NCBI GenBank assembly: GCA_020438105.1 | Contig: JAGQVE010000008.1 | Coordinates: 68,839-132,838 of the forward strand | From: Bacteroidales bacterium | Lineage (GTDB): Bacteria; Bacteroidota; Bacteroidia; Bacteroidales; JAADJA01 | DNA: 64,000 bases | Direction of reading: 5' to 3' | Shown: positions 46,586 to 56,059 of the stretch, in pieces | Position numbering within the stretch: position 1 is the stretch's first letter | Layout of the letters: every line of letters starts with the position of its first letter | Translations under genes and position numbers: made by a program | The notes under the pieces: model-generated | The model's database searches: none | What the model was told of the DNA's origin: nothing | Seen by the model: the letters and a program-made list of their open reading frames with translations, nothing else

Positions 46586-47806
46586 TTATGCAAACATCTC
46601 CTTTACAGTTATTATTGCTTCGGCGAGTCTGTCGATTTCATCCTTTGTATTGTAAAAAGCCAGCGAAGCCCTGATGGATCCCGGAATGCATAATAAGTCC
46701 ATGATAGGCTGGGCGCAATGATTACCCGTTCGTACTGCGATTCCAAACTTATCAATGATGGTTCCTGCATCATAAGGATGAATGTCGTCAATCAGAAAGG
46801 AGATCACTCCGGCTTTGGGGGCGCCATCGGCCAGGATTTTCACGCCATCAATCGCCTTGAGTTTTTTAATGCCATAGTCCAGAATTTCATCTTCATAAGC
46901 TTTTATGGATTCCATTCCAATGCCATCAATATAGTCTATTGCCGATTTAAACCCAATCACATCCGCCACGTTAGGGGTCCCGGTTTCAAATTTAAAGGGC
47001 AGTTCATTGTAAGTGGTTTTTTCAAAGGTCACCGATTTGATCATCTCGCCACCTGTTTGATAGGGAGGCATTTCTTCCAGCCATTTTTCTTTGCCATAAA
47101 GTACACCCACGCCCATCGGACCGTAAAATTTGTGACTCGAAAAGCAATAGAAATCGCAACCCATAGCCTGGACGTCAATGCTATCGTGCACGATTCCCTG
47201 GGCGCCATCCACCATTACCGGAACATTGTGCTGATGTGCAATGGCGATGATCTTTTTAATGGGATTAACCACTCCCAGTGCATTTGAAATATGACCCACA
47301 GCAACGATTTTTGTTTTATCATTGATCATTTGCTCAAAAGCTTTCAAATCAAGCGTTCCGGCCTCTGTAACCGGGATCACCCGAAGTTTGGCTTTTTGCT
47401 TTTCGCAGATCACCTGCCACGGAACGATATTGGCATGATGCTCCAGCGAACTGATGATCACTTCCGCATTTTCATCTAAAAATTTTCTGCCAAATGAATT
47501 CGCCACAAGATTGATCGAATCGGTGGCACCTTTGGTTATGATAATTTCGTGATGGTTTGCTGCATTAATATATTCCTGAATGCGTTTGCGCGATCCTTCA
47601 AAGGCATCTGTAGCCTGCTGACTCATGTAATGAACGCCACGATGAACATTGCTGTTGATGGTGCGGTAATACTCAGCGATCTGATTGATGACCGCCTCCG
47701 GTTTCTGCGAGGTAGCCGCATTGTCGAAGTAAACCAAAGGTTTACCATAAACCTGTTGGTGCAAAGCCGGAAAATCCTTCCTGATTTTTAATACATCAAA
47801 ACTCAA
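46586..47806 (-). CDS. sufS: Cysteine desulfurase SufS
   Basis: This PLP enzyme releases sulfur from cysteine for Fe-S cluster assembly. The protein has 406 residues. FDNAATSQKPEAVI near the start, TKGATDSINLVANS, VDGAQGIVHDSIDVQAMGCDFYCFSSHKFYGPMGVGVLYG (PLP Lys in SSHKFYGP) and RTGNHCAQPIMDLL (catalytic Cys in the short lobe) are the class II SufS signatures. It is in operon order behind sufD (11 bases). Confidence 0.96.
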   Translation of the reverse strand: MSFDVLKIRKDFPALHQQVYGKPLVYFDNAATSQKPEAVINQIAEYYRTINSNVHRGVHYMSQQATDAFEGSRKRIQEYINAANHHEIIITKGATDSINLVANSFGRKFLDENAEVIISSLEHHANIVPWQVICEKQKAKLRVIPVTEAGTLDLKAFEQMINDKTKIVAVGHISNALGVVNPIKKIIAIAHQHNVPVMVDGAQGIVHDSIDVQAMGCDFYCFSSHKFYGPMGVGVLYGKEKWLEEMPPYQTGGEMIKSVTFEKTTYNELPFKFETGTPNVADVIGFKSAIDYIDGIGMESIKAYEDEILDYGIKKLKAIDGVKILADGAPKAGVISFLIDDIHPYDAGTIIDKFGIAVRTGNHCAQPIMDLLCIPGSIRASLAFYNTKDEIDRLAEAIITVKEMFA

Positions 47807-47817
47807 AATATGATGAT

Positions 47818-49233
47818 TTACAATTTACTCATATCGATTTTGAACTCGTATGTTTTTTCCTGGTTTTTGCAGTTTAAAACACACTGATCGCAAACCGCAA
47901 GCTCACCCCTGAGCCGCTTCTTAACCAGGTCATCAATACGTACTTTCAGCGGATCGATGGTGATTTGGTTGATCACTTCGGCAGCAAAGGCATACATCAA
48001 AAGCAATTTTGCATTGTACTCCGAGATGCCGCGCGATTTAATATAAAAAAGCGCATCGTTATCAATTTGGCCAACGGTTGCTCCGTGGCTGCACTTCACA
48101 TCATCAGCGTAGATTTCGAGAAATGGTTTAGTATTTACAGTTGCTTTATCGTTGAGAATGATATTTCTGTTGGTTTGATAAGCATTGGTTTTCTGAGCAT
48201 CTTTCCTCACCAGGATATGACCATTGAAAACCGCTGTTGCATGATCGTCTATAATTCCTTTAAACAGTTCGTTTGAAGTGCAATTGGGTACTGCATGATC
48301 AATAAAAACATGATTATCGACATGCTGTTCCTTATCCATCAAATATAACCCCATCACGTCGGCGTGGCTTCCCTCTCCGTTCAGCCTTACGTGGATATCG
48401 TTCCTGATCAGCCCGCCGTTCAGCGAAATGGCAAAGGTCGAAAGGTTGCTGTCTTTTTCCTGGTGGAAAAAAGAGGTGTTGATCAGGGAAGTGTCGTTGT
48501 TCAGGTTCTGAAGTTTATAATGCTTCATGTTAGCACCTTCATCCATAAACACCTCGGTAATGGTATTGGTGAGGCTCGACTTGAAATTGTGCGAGTCGTC
48601 GCAATGAACCAGGGTGAGTTTGGCATTTTTGCCCATGATCACCAGGTTGCGGTTTTGCACCAGCAGGTTATCCTCTTTGTTGAGGATGTTCACCATCTGG
48701 ATGGTTTTGTAAGCTTCAACACCATCCGGTACGTAAATAAAAACGCCATCCTGTGCATAAGCGGTGTTCAGGGCGTTTAATCCGTTCAAATCTGATTTGG
48801 CATATTTGTTATAATGCTTCATCACCAGGTCGGGGTATTCCTGCAAAGCCCGCGCAAAACTACCGATGATAGTTCCGTTGGGAAGCGTGGTCAGTGGCTT
48901 ATCGCGATAGATATACCAGCCATTGTACAATGAAATGATCTCAGTGTCAAAATCAGGCACTTCGCAATGAAAGATTTTATCGAGATCAAGGTCACCGTTT
49001 TCAGGCCCAAAAAGGATTTGATAATCCCGCTGAAGTAATTTCCTGATGTCGGTGTTTTTCCACTTCTCAAGTTTTGGTGTTGGAAAGTCGAGTTTCAAAA
49101 AATCTTCGAATGACTGTTGTCTGATTGTTTCCATACCCGGTGGGTCGTTCGAAACGATCTTATCCTTATTGGATTGATATAATGAAGTTACTTTTTCTTT
49201 AAGTGTTGATTCTGCAATCATAGTTTTAATCAT
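47818..49233 (-). CDS. sufD: Fe-S cluster assembly protein SufD
   Basis: SufD forms the SufBC2D scaffold complex. The 471-residue protein ends in the characteristic beta-helix and C-terminal region: DDVKCSHGATVGQIDNDALFYIKSRGIS (core KCSHGATVGQID), and ARSLLMYAFAAEVI-like GLNQITIDPLKVRIDDLVKKRL. Its start overlaps the sufC stop as TAATG, which suggests translational coupling. A Cys cluster near the C-terminus (CDQCVLNCKNQEKTY) is unusual for SufD and could bind metal; it may be a feature of the Bacteroidota form. Confidence 0.93.
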   Translation of the reverse strand: MIKTMIAESTLKEKVTSLYQSNKDKIVSNDPPGMETIRQQSFEDFLKLDFPTPKLEKWKNTDIRKLLQRDYQILFGPENGDLDLDKIFHCEVPDFDTEIISLYNGWYIYRDKPLTTLPNGTIIGSFARALQEYPDLVMKHYNKYAKSDLNGLNALNTAYAQDGVFIYVPDGVEAYKTIQMVNILNKEDNLLVQNRNLVIMGKNAKLTLVHCDDSHNFKSSLTNTITEVFMDEGANMKHYKLQNLNNDTSLINTSFFHQEKDSNLSTFAISLNGGLIRNDIHVRLNGEGSHADVMGLYLMDKEQHVDNHVFIDHAVPNCTSNELFKGIIDDHATAVFNGHILVRKDAQKTNAYQTNRNIILNDKATVNTKPFLEIYADDVKCSHGATVGQIDNDALFYIKSRGISEYNAKLLLMYAFAAEVINQITIDPLKVRIDDLVKKRLRGELAVCDQCVLNCKNQEKTYEFKIDMSKL

Positions 49234-49982
49234 TAAACGGTCTCAGCTTTGAGCCATTCATATCCTTTTTCTTCCAGTTCCATGGCCAGTTCTTTGTCAC
49301 CGGATTTTACTATTTTACCTTCAAAGAGCACATGCACAAAGTCAGGAACAATATAGTCAAGCAGGCGCTGATAGTGGGTAATGACAATGGTGGCATTTTT
49401 ATCTGATTTTAAATCATTCACTCCTTTTGCCACTACTTTCAGCGCATCAATGTCGAGACCACTATCGGTTTCATCCAAAATTGAAAGGGTGGGTTCAAGC
49501 ATGGCCATCTGGAAAATTTCATTCCTTTTTTTCTCGCCGCCCGAAAACCCTTCATTTACTGAGCGATTGGTTAATTTATCATGAATTTCAACCAGTTTCC
49601 TTGCATTTTCCATTCTCTCCAAAAACTCACCAGCAGGTATCGGATCCAAACCATGATATTTGCGTTGCTCATTTAAAGCAGTTCGCATAAAGTTGGTCAT
49701 ACTCACACCCGGTATTTCTACGGGATATTGAAACCCAAGGAAAATGCCTTCCAGGGCACGCTCTTCGGTTGGCAATTCCAGGAGGTCTTTGCCATTGAAA
49801 ATAATTTCTCCATCTGTCACGTCATAGCCTTCTTTGCCGGCAATAACCGAAGCAAGGGTACTTTTACCGGTTCCATTCGGACCCATGATCGCATGAACTT
49901 CACCTGCCTTTACTTCCAGGTCGAGCCCTCTGATGATCTCTTTTCCGTCAATCGCGACGTGGAGGTTTTTTATTGATAACAT
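49233..49982 (-). CDS. sufC: SUF ABC-type ATPase SufC
   Basis: SufC is the cytoplasmic ATPase of the SufBCD scaffold. The 249 residues show Walker A AIMGPNGTGKSTLASVIAG (about residue 34), the Q-loop LGFQYPVEIPGVS, the ABC signature GFSGGEKKRNEIFQMAM, Walker B LSILDETDSGLDIDAL and the switch His IVITHYQRLL. The length and motifs are normal. A heptad array lies in the 108-base gap between sufB and this gene, inside the operon. Confidence 0.97.
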   Translation of the reverse strand: MLSIKNLHVAIDGKEIIRGLDLEVKAGEVHAIMGPNGTGKSTLASVIAGKEGYDVTDGEIIFNGKDLLELPTEERALEGIFLGFQYPVEIPGVSMTNFMRTALNEQRKYHGLDPIPAGEFLERMENARKLVEIHDKLTNRSVNEGFSGGEKKRNEIFQMAMLEPTLSILDETDSGLDIDALKVVAKGVNDLKSDKNATIVITHYQRLLDYIVPDFVHVLFEGKIVKSGDKELAMELEEKGYEWLKAETV

Positions 49983-50033
49983 TTATTTGAATTTTAATCT
50001 TTAATTACTTGATTTCTTTTTTTTAACTATTAA

Positions 50034-50082
50034 AAACTTCGAACTTCAAACTTCAAACTTCGAACTTCGAACTTCAAACTTC
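50034..50082. repeat. Heptameric array, RAACTTC type (7 units) inside the suf operon
   Basis: Seven 7-bp units (AAACTTC or GAACTTC) lie in the gap between the sufB stop (50091) and the sufC start (49982). An eighth degenerate unit (aaaccac) leads to the sufB stop. Confidence 0.9.
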
Positions 50083-50090
50083 AAACCACC

Positions 50091-51539
50091 TTATCCTACA
50101 CTGCCTTCCAAACTCACTGCCAGCAGCTTCTGTGCTTCCACCGCAAATTCCATCGGCAACTGCCTTAATACTTCCTTGGCATATCCATTCACGATCAGCC
50201 CGATAGCCTTTTCCGTATCGATTCCACGTTGCAAACAATAAAACAACTGATCATCCGAAATTTTGGAAGTGGTTGCTTCATGCTCAACGATGGAACTGCT
50301 GTTACCGGTATCGATATATGGGAAGGTGTGCGCGCCACATTTATCTCCGAGTAGCAGCGAATCGCATTGACTGAAATTCCTTGAATTTTCAGCACGTTGC
50401 GCAATTTTCACCAGGCCACGGTAGCTGTTGTTGCTAAATCCGGCCGAAATACCTTTGGAGATAATCGTGCTTTTTGTGTTTTTGCCAATGTGGGTCATCT
50501 TGGAGCCTGTATCGGCCTGCTGATGATTGTTGGTAACCGCCACCGAATAAAACTCCCCGATGGAGTTATCCCCGAGCAACACACAACTTGGATATTTCCA
50601 GGTAATGGCTGAGCCTGTCTCGACTTGCGTCCATGAAATCTTGGAGTTGTTCCCTTTGCACATGCCGCGTTTGGTCACAAAATTGTAAACGCCGCCCTTG
50701 CCGTTTTTATCACCGGGATACCAGTTTTGAACTGTTGAATATTTCACCTCTGCATCTTTCAGGGCTACGATTTCAACCACTGCCGCGTGTAACTGATTTT
50801 CATCACGCTGCGGAGCGGTGCATCCTTCGAGGTAGCTCACATAGGCACCTTCATCGGCAACGATCAGGGTGCGCTCAAACTGACCTGTTCCTGCAGAATT
50901 GATCCTGAAATAGGTGGATAATTCAACCGGGCAACGCACTCCAGGAGGAATGTAACAAAACGACCCATCAGAAAATACAGCTGTGTTAAGTGCAGCAAAA
51001 TAGTTGTCGCCGGTAGGAACCACCGAACCCATATATTTTTTTACCAGATCAGGATGATTTTGAACCGCTTCGCTGAAGGAACAGAAAATGATCCCATGTT
51101 TGCTTAGCGTATCCTGAAAAGTGGTTTTCACCGATACACTATCAAAAACCGCATCCACTGCCACACCTGTCAATCGTTTTTGCTCATCCAGCGAAATCCC
51201 GAGTTTGTCGAATGTTGCAAGTAATTCAGGATCCACATCATCGAGGCTGTCGAGTTGGGGTTTCTTTTTGGGTGCGGCATAATAAATAATGTCCTGATAG
51301 TCGATGGGCGGAATATTCAGGTGTGCCCAATCGGGTTCTTTCATGGTTTTCCACTTTTCGAAAGCCTTCAACCTGAGTTCAAGCATAAACTCAGGCTCTT
51401 TCTTTTTGGCAGAAATGAAACGGATGGTATCTTCATTAAGCCCTTTGGGGGCGGTATCCATTTCTATATCGGTAAAAAATCCGTATTTATATTCTCCTTG
51501 CGTTACCTCGTCAAGAATATTGTTTTTATCATCACTCAT
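50091..51539 (-). CDS. sufB: Fe-S cluster assembly protein SufB
   Basis: SufB is the cluster scaffold of the SUF complex. The 482-residue protein contains [27 protein letters not shown] and [22 protein letters not shown], the core beta-helix with the cluster and acceptor Cys, and C-terminal [30 protein letters not shown]. It is the first gene of sufB-C-D-S-E-DUF59 and has a -7 box upstream. No IscR or SufR regulator gene is adjacent. Confidence 0.97.
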   Translation of the reverse strand: MSDDKNNILDEVTQGEYKYGFFTDIEMDTAPKGLNEDTIRFISAKKKEPEFMLELRLKAFEKWKTMKEPDWAHLNIPPIDYQDIIYYAAPKKKPQLDSLDDVDPELLATFDKLGISLDEQKRLTGVAVDAVFDSVSVKTTFQDTLSKHGIIFCSFSEAVQNHPDLVKKYMGSVVPTGDNYFAALNTAVFSDGSFCYIPPGVRCPVELSTYFRINSAGTGQFERTLIVADEGAYVSYLEGCTAPQRDENQLHAAVVEIVALKDAEVKYSTVQNWYPGDKNGKGGVYNFVTKRGMCKGNNSKISWTQVETGSAITWKYPSCVLLGDNSIGEFYSVAVTNNHQQADTGSKMTHIGKNTKSTIISKGISAGFSNNSYRGLVKIAQRAENSRNFSQCDSLLLGDKCGAHTFPYIDTGNSSSIVEHEATTSKISDDQLFYCLQRGIDTEKAIGLIVNGYAKEVLRQLPMEFAVEAQKLLAVSLEGSVG

Positions 51540-51582
51540 GTTATCTCCTCACGCTTATTTAGATGAATTTTAAACAGGGCTG

Positions 51583-51590
51583 CAAATGTA
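51583..51590 (-). promoter_or_regulatory. -7 box of the suf operon
   Basis: TACATTTG fits TAnnTTTG and would start transcription near 51576, about 37 bases before sufB. The -33 region (TCTG about 16 bases upstream) is weak. A similar AACAGG/CCTGTT inverted pair surrounds it (51574-51579 and 51612-51617). Confidence 0.5.
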
Positions 51591-51716
51591 TGAATTATCA
51601 TAAAAACAGACCTGTTTTACATTTCTATTTTATAACAAAAGGAAGGCTGATTTGTTGCCACATCGAAGGGTAAATAATCATTGAACCTTTCAGGGGTGCA
51701 TCTGTACTAAGTTTAG

Positions 51717-51724
51717 TACTTTTG
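51717..51724 (+). promoter_or_regulatory. -7 box of the thiL-uvrC region
   Basis: TACTTTTG fits the consensus and lies about 20 bases before the thiL ATG. I see no TPP riboswitch in the short leader. Confidence 0.55.
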
Positions 51725-51743
51725 CGCAGTTAAATATTAGGAA

Positions 51744-52802
51744 ATGAGCATAATTGAAGATAACCAAAGAACAGAATTATCAGAGATCGGCGAGTTTGGG
51801 CTGATCGAGGTACTTACAAAGGGAATTGAAATTCAAAATAAAAGCACCATAAAAGGTGTTGGCGACGATGCAGCGGTTTTGCATTATGGAAATAAGGAAA
51901 CGCTGGTAACAAAAGACCTGCTGATCGAAGGGGTTCATTTTGATCTTACTTATGTTCCTTTAAAGCATTTGGGTTATAAGGCTGCCGTGGTAAATATTTC
52001 GGATATCGTGGCGATGAATGGCAAGCCAAACCAGCTGATCATTGGGATTGGGGCTTCCAACCGATTTAGTGCAGAGGCCCTAAGTGAACTTTATAGTGGA
52101 GTTTATCTTGCATGTAAAAATTATGGCGTGGATGTCGTTGGTGGAGATACCGTTTCGAGCAATTCAGGACTTGTGCTCTCTATCACTTGTATAGGGGAGG
52201 CCAGTAAATCGGATATAGTTTATCGGAATACAGCGAATAAAGGAGATTTGGTTTTTGTGAGTGGAAACCTGGGCGCTGCTTATATGGGATTGATGATTCT
52301 TGAACGTGAAAAACAGGCTTTTAAAGTTGACCCCAATATGCAACCCGATCTTGCCGGGCACGATTATATTTTGGAGCGACAACTGAAACCTGAAGCAAGG
52401 GATGATGTGCTCAGAATTTTGAAAGAGGCTGGAGTGAAACCTACCTCCATGATCGATATTTCGGATGGACTTGCTTCAGAGATTTTACATATCACACATC
52501 AGTCGAAGCTGGGTGCAACCATTTATGAGGAGAAACTTCCTATTGACATTACCACCGATTTGGTTTCCAAAGAATTCGCCATAGATCCGACCACCGCAGC
52601 CCTTAACGGAGGTGAAGATTATGAATTGCTCTTTACGGTAAGTCAAAAAGATTATGAAAAATTAAAGGAAATCAAAGAGATCACTGTTATCGGACATATG
52701 ACTGATGAGGCTGCCGGTGTGAACCTCGTTAGCCGCTCGGGCACACAGGTTGAAATTACAGCCCAGGGCTGGGATGCGTTTTTGAAAAAGGATCAGGATT
52801 AG
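51744..52802 (+). CDS. thiL: Thiamine-monophosphate kinase
   Basis: ThiL phosphorylates thiamine monophosphate to the active diphosphate cofactor, which Dxs, Kor and other enzymes in this window use. The 352-residue protein has GVGDDAAVL near residue 41 (nucleotide and Mg site), LVTKDLLIEGVHFDLTYVPLKHLGYKA, VVGGDTVSSNSGLVLSITCIGE and NGGEDYELLFTV. The length is normal. It is 55 bases upstream of uvrC and may be co-transcribed with it. Confidence 0.95.
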   Translation: MSIIEDNQRTELSEIGEFGLIEVLTKGIEIQNKSTIKGVGDDAAVLHYGNKETLVTKDLLIEGVHFDLTYVPLKHLGYKAAVVNISDIVAMNGKPNQLIIGIGASNRFSAEALSELYSGVYLACKNYGVDVVGGDTVSSNSGLVLSITCIGEASKSDIVYRNTANKGDLVFVSGNLGAAYMGLMILEREKQAFKVDPNMQPDLAGHDYILERQLKPEARDDVLRILKEAGVKPTSMIDISDGLASEILHITHQSKLGATIYEEKLPIDITTDLVSKEFAIDPTTAALNGGEDYELLFTVSQKDYEKLKEIKEITVIGHMTDEAAGVNLVSRSGTQVEITAQGWDAFLKKDQD

Positions 52803-52857
52803 TTGTTTAATACAAAACATTGCCTTCATAAATACACTTTTTTGTAAATTTTAATAG

Positions 52858-54681
52858 ATGAGTGATATCAATAAATATTGGGATCAGTTGGAGCCGGTTA
52901 TCCGCACGCTGCCGGGTAAGCCGGGCATTTACCAGTATTTTGATAAGGAGGGCAAAATTTTATATGTAGGAAAAGCCAAAAATCTTAAAAAAAGGGTTTC
53001 ATCCTATTTTAACAAGGACAATCAGTTGAGCGGAAAACTGAGGGTGCTGGTACGGAAGATCGCGGAAATAAAGCACATCGTTGTGGATACTGAACTGGAT
53101 GCCTTGCTTTTGGAAAACAACCTGATCAAAAAGTATCAGCCCCGCTACAACGTGATGCTGAAAGATGATAAAACTTTTCCGTGGATCTGTATAAAAAATG
53201 AACCTTTCCCAAGAATTTTTTCCACCCGGAATGTGATCCATGACGGCTCGGATTATTTTGGTCCCTATGCCTCCGTAAAAATGATGAACACCCTGCTTGA
53301 CCTGGTGCGGCAGCTTTATCCTTTGCGGAGTTGCAAACTCCATCTTTCGCAGGAGAATATTAAAAAAGGAAAATTCAAGGTGTGCCTGGAATATCATTTG
53401 GGTAATTGTCTTGGGCCCTGCGAAGGCTTGCAATCGGAGGAGGATTACCTGGAAACCATTAACTCCATTCGCGAAATTATCAAAGGCAATATTAACTCGG
53501 TAATCGGGCAGTTGAAGGTGGTGATGCGGGATTATGCCGATAAGCTTGAATTTGAAAAAGCGCAGGTGGTGAAGGAACGCCTTGAGTTACTTGAGAAATA
53601 TCAAAGTAAATCCACGGTCGTAAATCCTAAAATCGCCAATGTGGATGTATTTTCAATTATCAGCGATCAGGAATCTGGATATGTGAATTATATCCGGGTG
53701 GTGAACGGAGCCATTGTTCAGTCGCACACCGTGGAGATGAAAAAGAAACTGGATGAAACGGATGTGGAATTACTTTCTCATGCTGTTTTTGAGTTACGAA
53801 CGCGTTTTGAAAGCTCCGCCAAAGAGGTTATCCTCCCCTTTGAACCCGAAGATAAATTGCCTGAATTGACTTATACCATTCCGCAGCGGGGAGATAAAAA
53901 GCAGTTACTCGATCTTTCTGAGCGAAATTGTAAATATTACAAACTTGAGAAGGAGAAACAACAGGAACTGGTTGATCCCGACCGCCATACCAATCGCATC
54001 ATGGCAAAAATGAAAGCCGATTTGCGCATGCAGGAAGAGCCCAGGCATATTGAGTGTTTTGATAATTCAAACACACAGGGTGATTACCCGGTGGCGGCGA
54101 TGGTTTGTTTTAAGGATGGCAAACCTGATAAAAAGGAATATCGCCACTTTAATATTAAAACGGTTCAGGGTCCCAACGATTTTGCATCGATGGAGGAGAT
54201 CATCTACAGGCGGTATAAGCGGCTCCTGGATGAAGAAAAGGATTTACCCCAATTGATTGTGATTGATGGGGGCAAAGGTCAGCTGAGCTCGGCTTTGAAA
54301 AGTTTGGAAAAACTCGGATTGCGGGGAAAGATCACCATTATTGGCATTGCCAAACGCCTCGAAGAGCTTTATTATCCCGGAGACACCCTGCCCTTGTATC
54401 TCGATAAAAAATCTGAAACACTCAAGGTGATACAACACCTTCGGGATGAGGCACACCGGTTTGGCATTACCCATCACAGAAAACGTTTGGAAAAAGGAAC
54501 AGTTAAGTCGGTATTGACGGATATTCCCGGAATCGGGTATAATTATGCGCAAAAGCTTTTATGGAAGTTCAAATCCGTGAAAAATATTGAAAAGGCATCA
54601 TTGGAGCTATTGCAAAGTACCATTGGTGCTTCAAAAGGACAGATTGTGTTTGACTTTTTTGAGAAGCAAAAAAACCCGTAA
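52858..54681 (+). CDS. uvrC: Excinuclease ABC subunit C
   Basis: UvrC makes the dual incisions of nucleotide-excision repair. The 607-residue protein starts with the GIY-YIG nuclease domain (LPGKPGIYQYFDKEGKILYVGKA, about residues 18-95). A Cys-containing segment CKLHLSQENIKKGKFKVCLEYHLGNCLGPC, a UVR motif (KLEFEKAQVVKERLELLEKY), the RNase H-like nuclease (CFDNSNTQGDYPVAAMVCF, VIDGGKGQLSSAL) and a C-terminal helix-hairpin-helix (LTDIPGIGYNYAQKLLWKF) follow. The four conserved Cys may hold an Fe-S cluster, as described for UvrC of other bacteria. Cytoplasmic. Confidence 0.97.
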   Translation: MSDINKYWDQLEPVIRTLPGKPGIYQYFDKEGKILYVGKAKNLKKRVSSYFNKDNQLSGKLRVLVRKIAEIKHIVVDTELDALLLENNLIKKYQPRYNVMLKDDKTFPWICIKNEPFPRIFSTRNVIHDGSDYFGPYASVKMMNTLLDLVRQLYPLRSCKLHLSQENIKKGKFKVCLEYHLGNCLGPCEGLQSEEDYLETINSIREIIKGNINSVIGQLKVVMRDYADKLEFEKAQVVKERLELLEKYQSKSTVVNPKIANVDVFSIISDQESGYVNYIRVVNGAIVQSHTVEMKKKLDETDVELLSHAVFELRTRFESSAKEVILPFEPEDKLPELTYTIPQRGDKKQLLDLSERNCKYYKLEKEKQQELVDPDRHTNRIMAKMKADLRMQEEPRHIECFDNSNTQGDYPVAAMVCFKDGKPDKKEYRHFNIKTVQGPNDFASMEEIIYRRYKRLLDEEKDLPQLIVIDGGKGQLSSALKSLEKLGLRGKITIIGIAKRLEELYYPGDTLPLYLDKKSETLKVIQHLRDEAHRFGITHHRKRLEKGTVKSVLTDIPGIGYNYAQKLLWKFKSVKNIEKASLELLQSTIGASKGQIVFDFFEKQKNP

Positions 54682-54730
54682 ACCTCCTAAAGGCTTTTCT
54701 TGTTATCTTTACCTGCTAAACGTCATAAGT

Positions 54731-55330
54731 ATGAAATTGAAAATTTACCTGTTTGCTTTCTTAACATTTATCACCTTTACTACAATAGCTCAGGATTTTC
54801 ACGGAGGAGTTTTAGGAGGGCTTGCTGCTTCTGAAATTTCGGGTGACCGTTTACAGGGTCCGAATAAGGCCGGGATTTATGTCGGTGCATTTGTTAACCG
54901 ATATATTTCTGAGCTTTCCTCTTTCCAAATGGAACTTAACTTCATCCAAAAAGGCAGTCGCGAAAATCCTGACTCGGCCAATAACTATCAATCCTACCTT
55001 TTAAGGCTTAACTATATTGAATTGCCGGTTCATTACCGGTATGATTTTGCCGAACGGGGCACACTTGAAGCGGGGCTTTCGCTGGGTGTGTTGATTCATA
55101 ATTATGAAGAAGCAAACGGTTATGAGTGGACCAGCGGACCTGAGTTCAGGCGCACTGACCTGAGTTTCAATATTGGAGCATTTTATTCGTTAACTGAGCG
55201 ACTGCGGATCAATGTGCGCTATTCCAATTCAATTATGGCGGTGAGGCCACATAGCCAGGGACAGACCTACCGGTGGAACAAAGGCCAGTACAATGAAGTG
55301 CTGAGTTTTGTGCTCTTTTATGAACTATAA
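54731..55330 (+). CDS. PorT-family outer-membrane beta-barrel protein
   Basis: This 199-residue exported protein is started at the ATG at 54731 (MKLKIYLFAFLTFITFTTIAQ, signal peptide); the same frame runs back into uvrC but is not coding there. The mature protein has eight amphipathic strands ending in aromatic residues (FHGGVLGGLAASEISG, QMELNFIQKGSREN, LNYIELPVHYRYDF, YNEVLSFVLFYEL), the pattern of small eight-stranded porin-like barrels. A -7-like TATCTTTA lies about 25 bases upstream. Its last 6 bases overlap the convergent next gene. Function unknown. Confidence 0.75.
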   Translation: MKLKIYLFAFLTFITFTTIAQDFHGGVLGGLAASEISGDRLQGPNKAGIYVGAFVNRYISELSSFQMELNFIQKGSRENPDSANNYQSYLLRLNYIELPVHYRYDFAERGTLEAGLSLGVLIHNYEEANGYEWTSGPEFRRTDLSFNIGAFYSLTERLRINVRYSNSIMAVRPHSQGQTYRWNKGQYNEVLSFVLFYEL

Positions 55331-55939
55331 GTTTTTGAACTTTACGCGTATCAATCCCCTGAAATCGCCTTCCTGATATCCCGTAGCCTGATCCTCAGGA
55401 TATAATTTTGCAAGCACATCTTTCACCTCGGGTGCCATCGTTTCAGGTGTTCCGTGGCATAATAAACACAAGGCTTCCATTTTCATGGGCTTGTAATAAT
55501 AATAACTCGTATCGCCACCGTCAACTACCTTTTGTGTATAATAGTCAGGAAAGCTTTCTCCTGCGGCAATCAGTTTTTCAAAATGTTTTAGTGCCTCTTT
55601 TTCAAATTCATCCGGACTATTAGCAGGATTTCTTGGTTTTGAAGTTGTACGTTTGATTTCAGTTCCCTCTTCAGCCAGGGATGCAACATTTTGTGTGAGT
55701 GGAATTGCTTTTTCATTACAAACTGCAATGGCTTCAACAACACCGTTTGAGTCGATGGCCTGTTTTACTTCTCCTTTAAGGGTGAGGATAAGTGCTTTTG
55801 CAACAGCGTCTCCTTTGGCGACAATTATCTTATTTTCTTCAGATGAAGGTGCTGAAACCGGATTTTTTTGCTGACTGCACGCCGCTATAATGATAAGGAT
55901 TGAAATTTGAAAAATGTAATTTGGAAATTTGTATCTCAT
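55325..55939 (-). CDS. DUF3365 haem-binding lipoprotein
   Basis: The protein has 204 residues. The N-terminus resembles a lipoprotein signal (IFQISILIIIAACSQQ, Cys about residue 21). The C-terminal half has one haem c motif CLLCHGTPETMAPEVKD (CxxCH), and the upstream part has the DUF3365 pattern, with TSKPRNPANSPDEFEKEALKHFEKL. DUF3365 occurs in sensor-like and cytochrome-like periplasmic proteins (Tll0287-type fold). A role in redox sensing or electron transfer is possible. Single gene; it overlaps its convergent neighbour by 6 bases. Confidence 0.8.
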   Translation of the reverse strand: MRYKFPNYIFQISILIIIAACSQQKNPVSAPSSEENKIIVAKGDAVAKALILTLKGEVKQAIDSNGVVEAIAVCNEKAIPLTQNVASLAEEGTEIKRTTSKPRNPANSPDEFEKEALKHFEKLIAAGESFPDYYTQKVVDGGDTSYYYYKPMKMEALCLLCHGTPETMAPEVKDVLAKLYPEDQATGYQEGDFRGLIRVKFKNL

Positions 55940-56059
55940 TTTGGCTCGTTTTATTCAAGTCAAAATTACAAAAAAGAAAAGAATTAGCAGGAATGACAAA
56001 TAAGATTTAATTCCAATTGAAGGGATTCAATGGAAGTTGGGAAATTTCAAATTTTATTT

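Noticed and set aside
51540..51743. TPP riboswitch upstream of thiL
   Set aside because: No THI-box pattern is visible and the leader after the -7 box is only about 13 bases.
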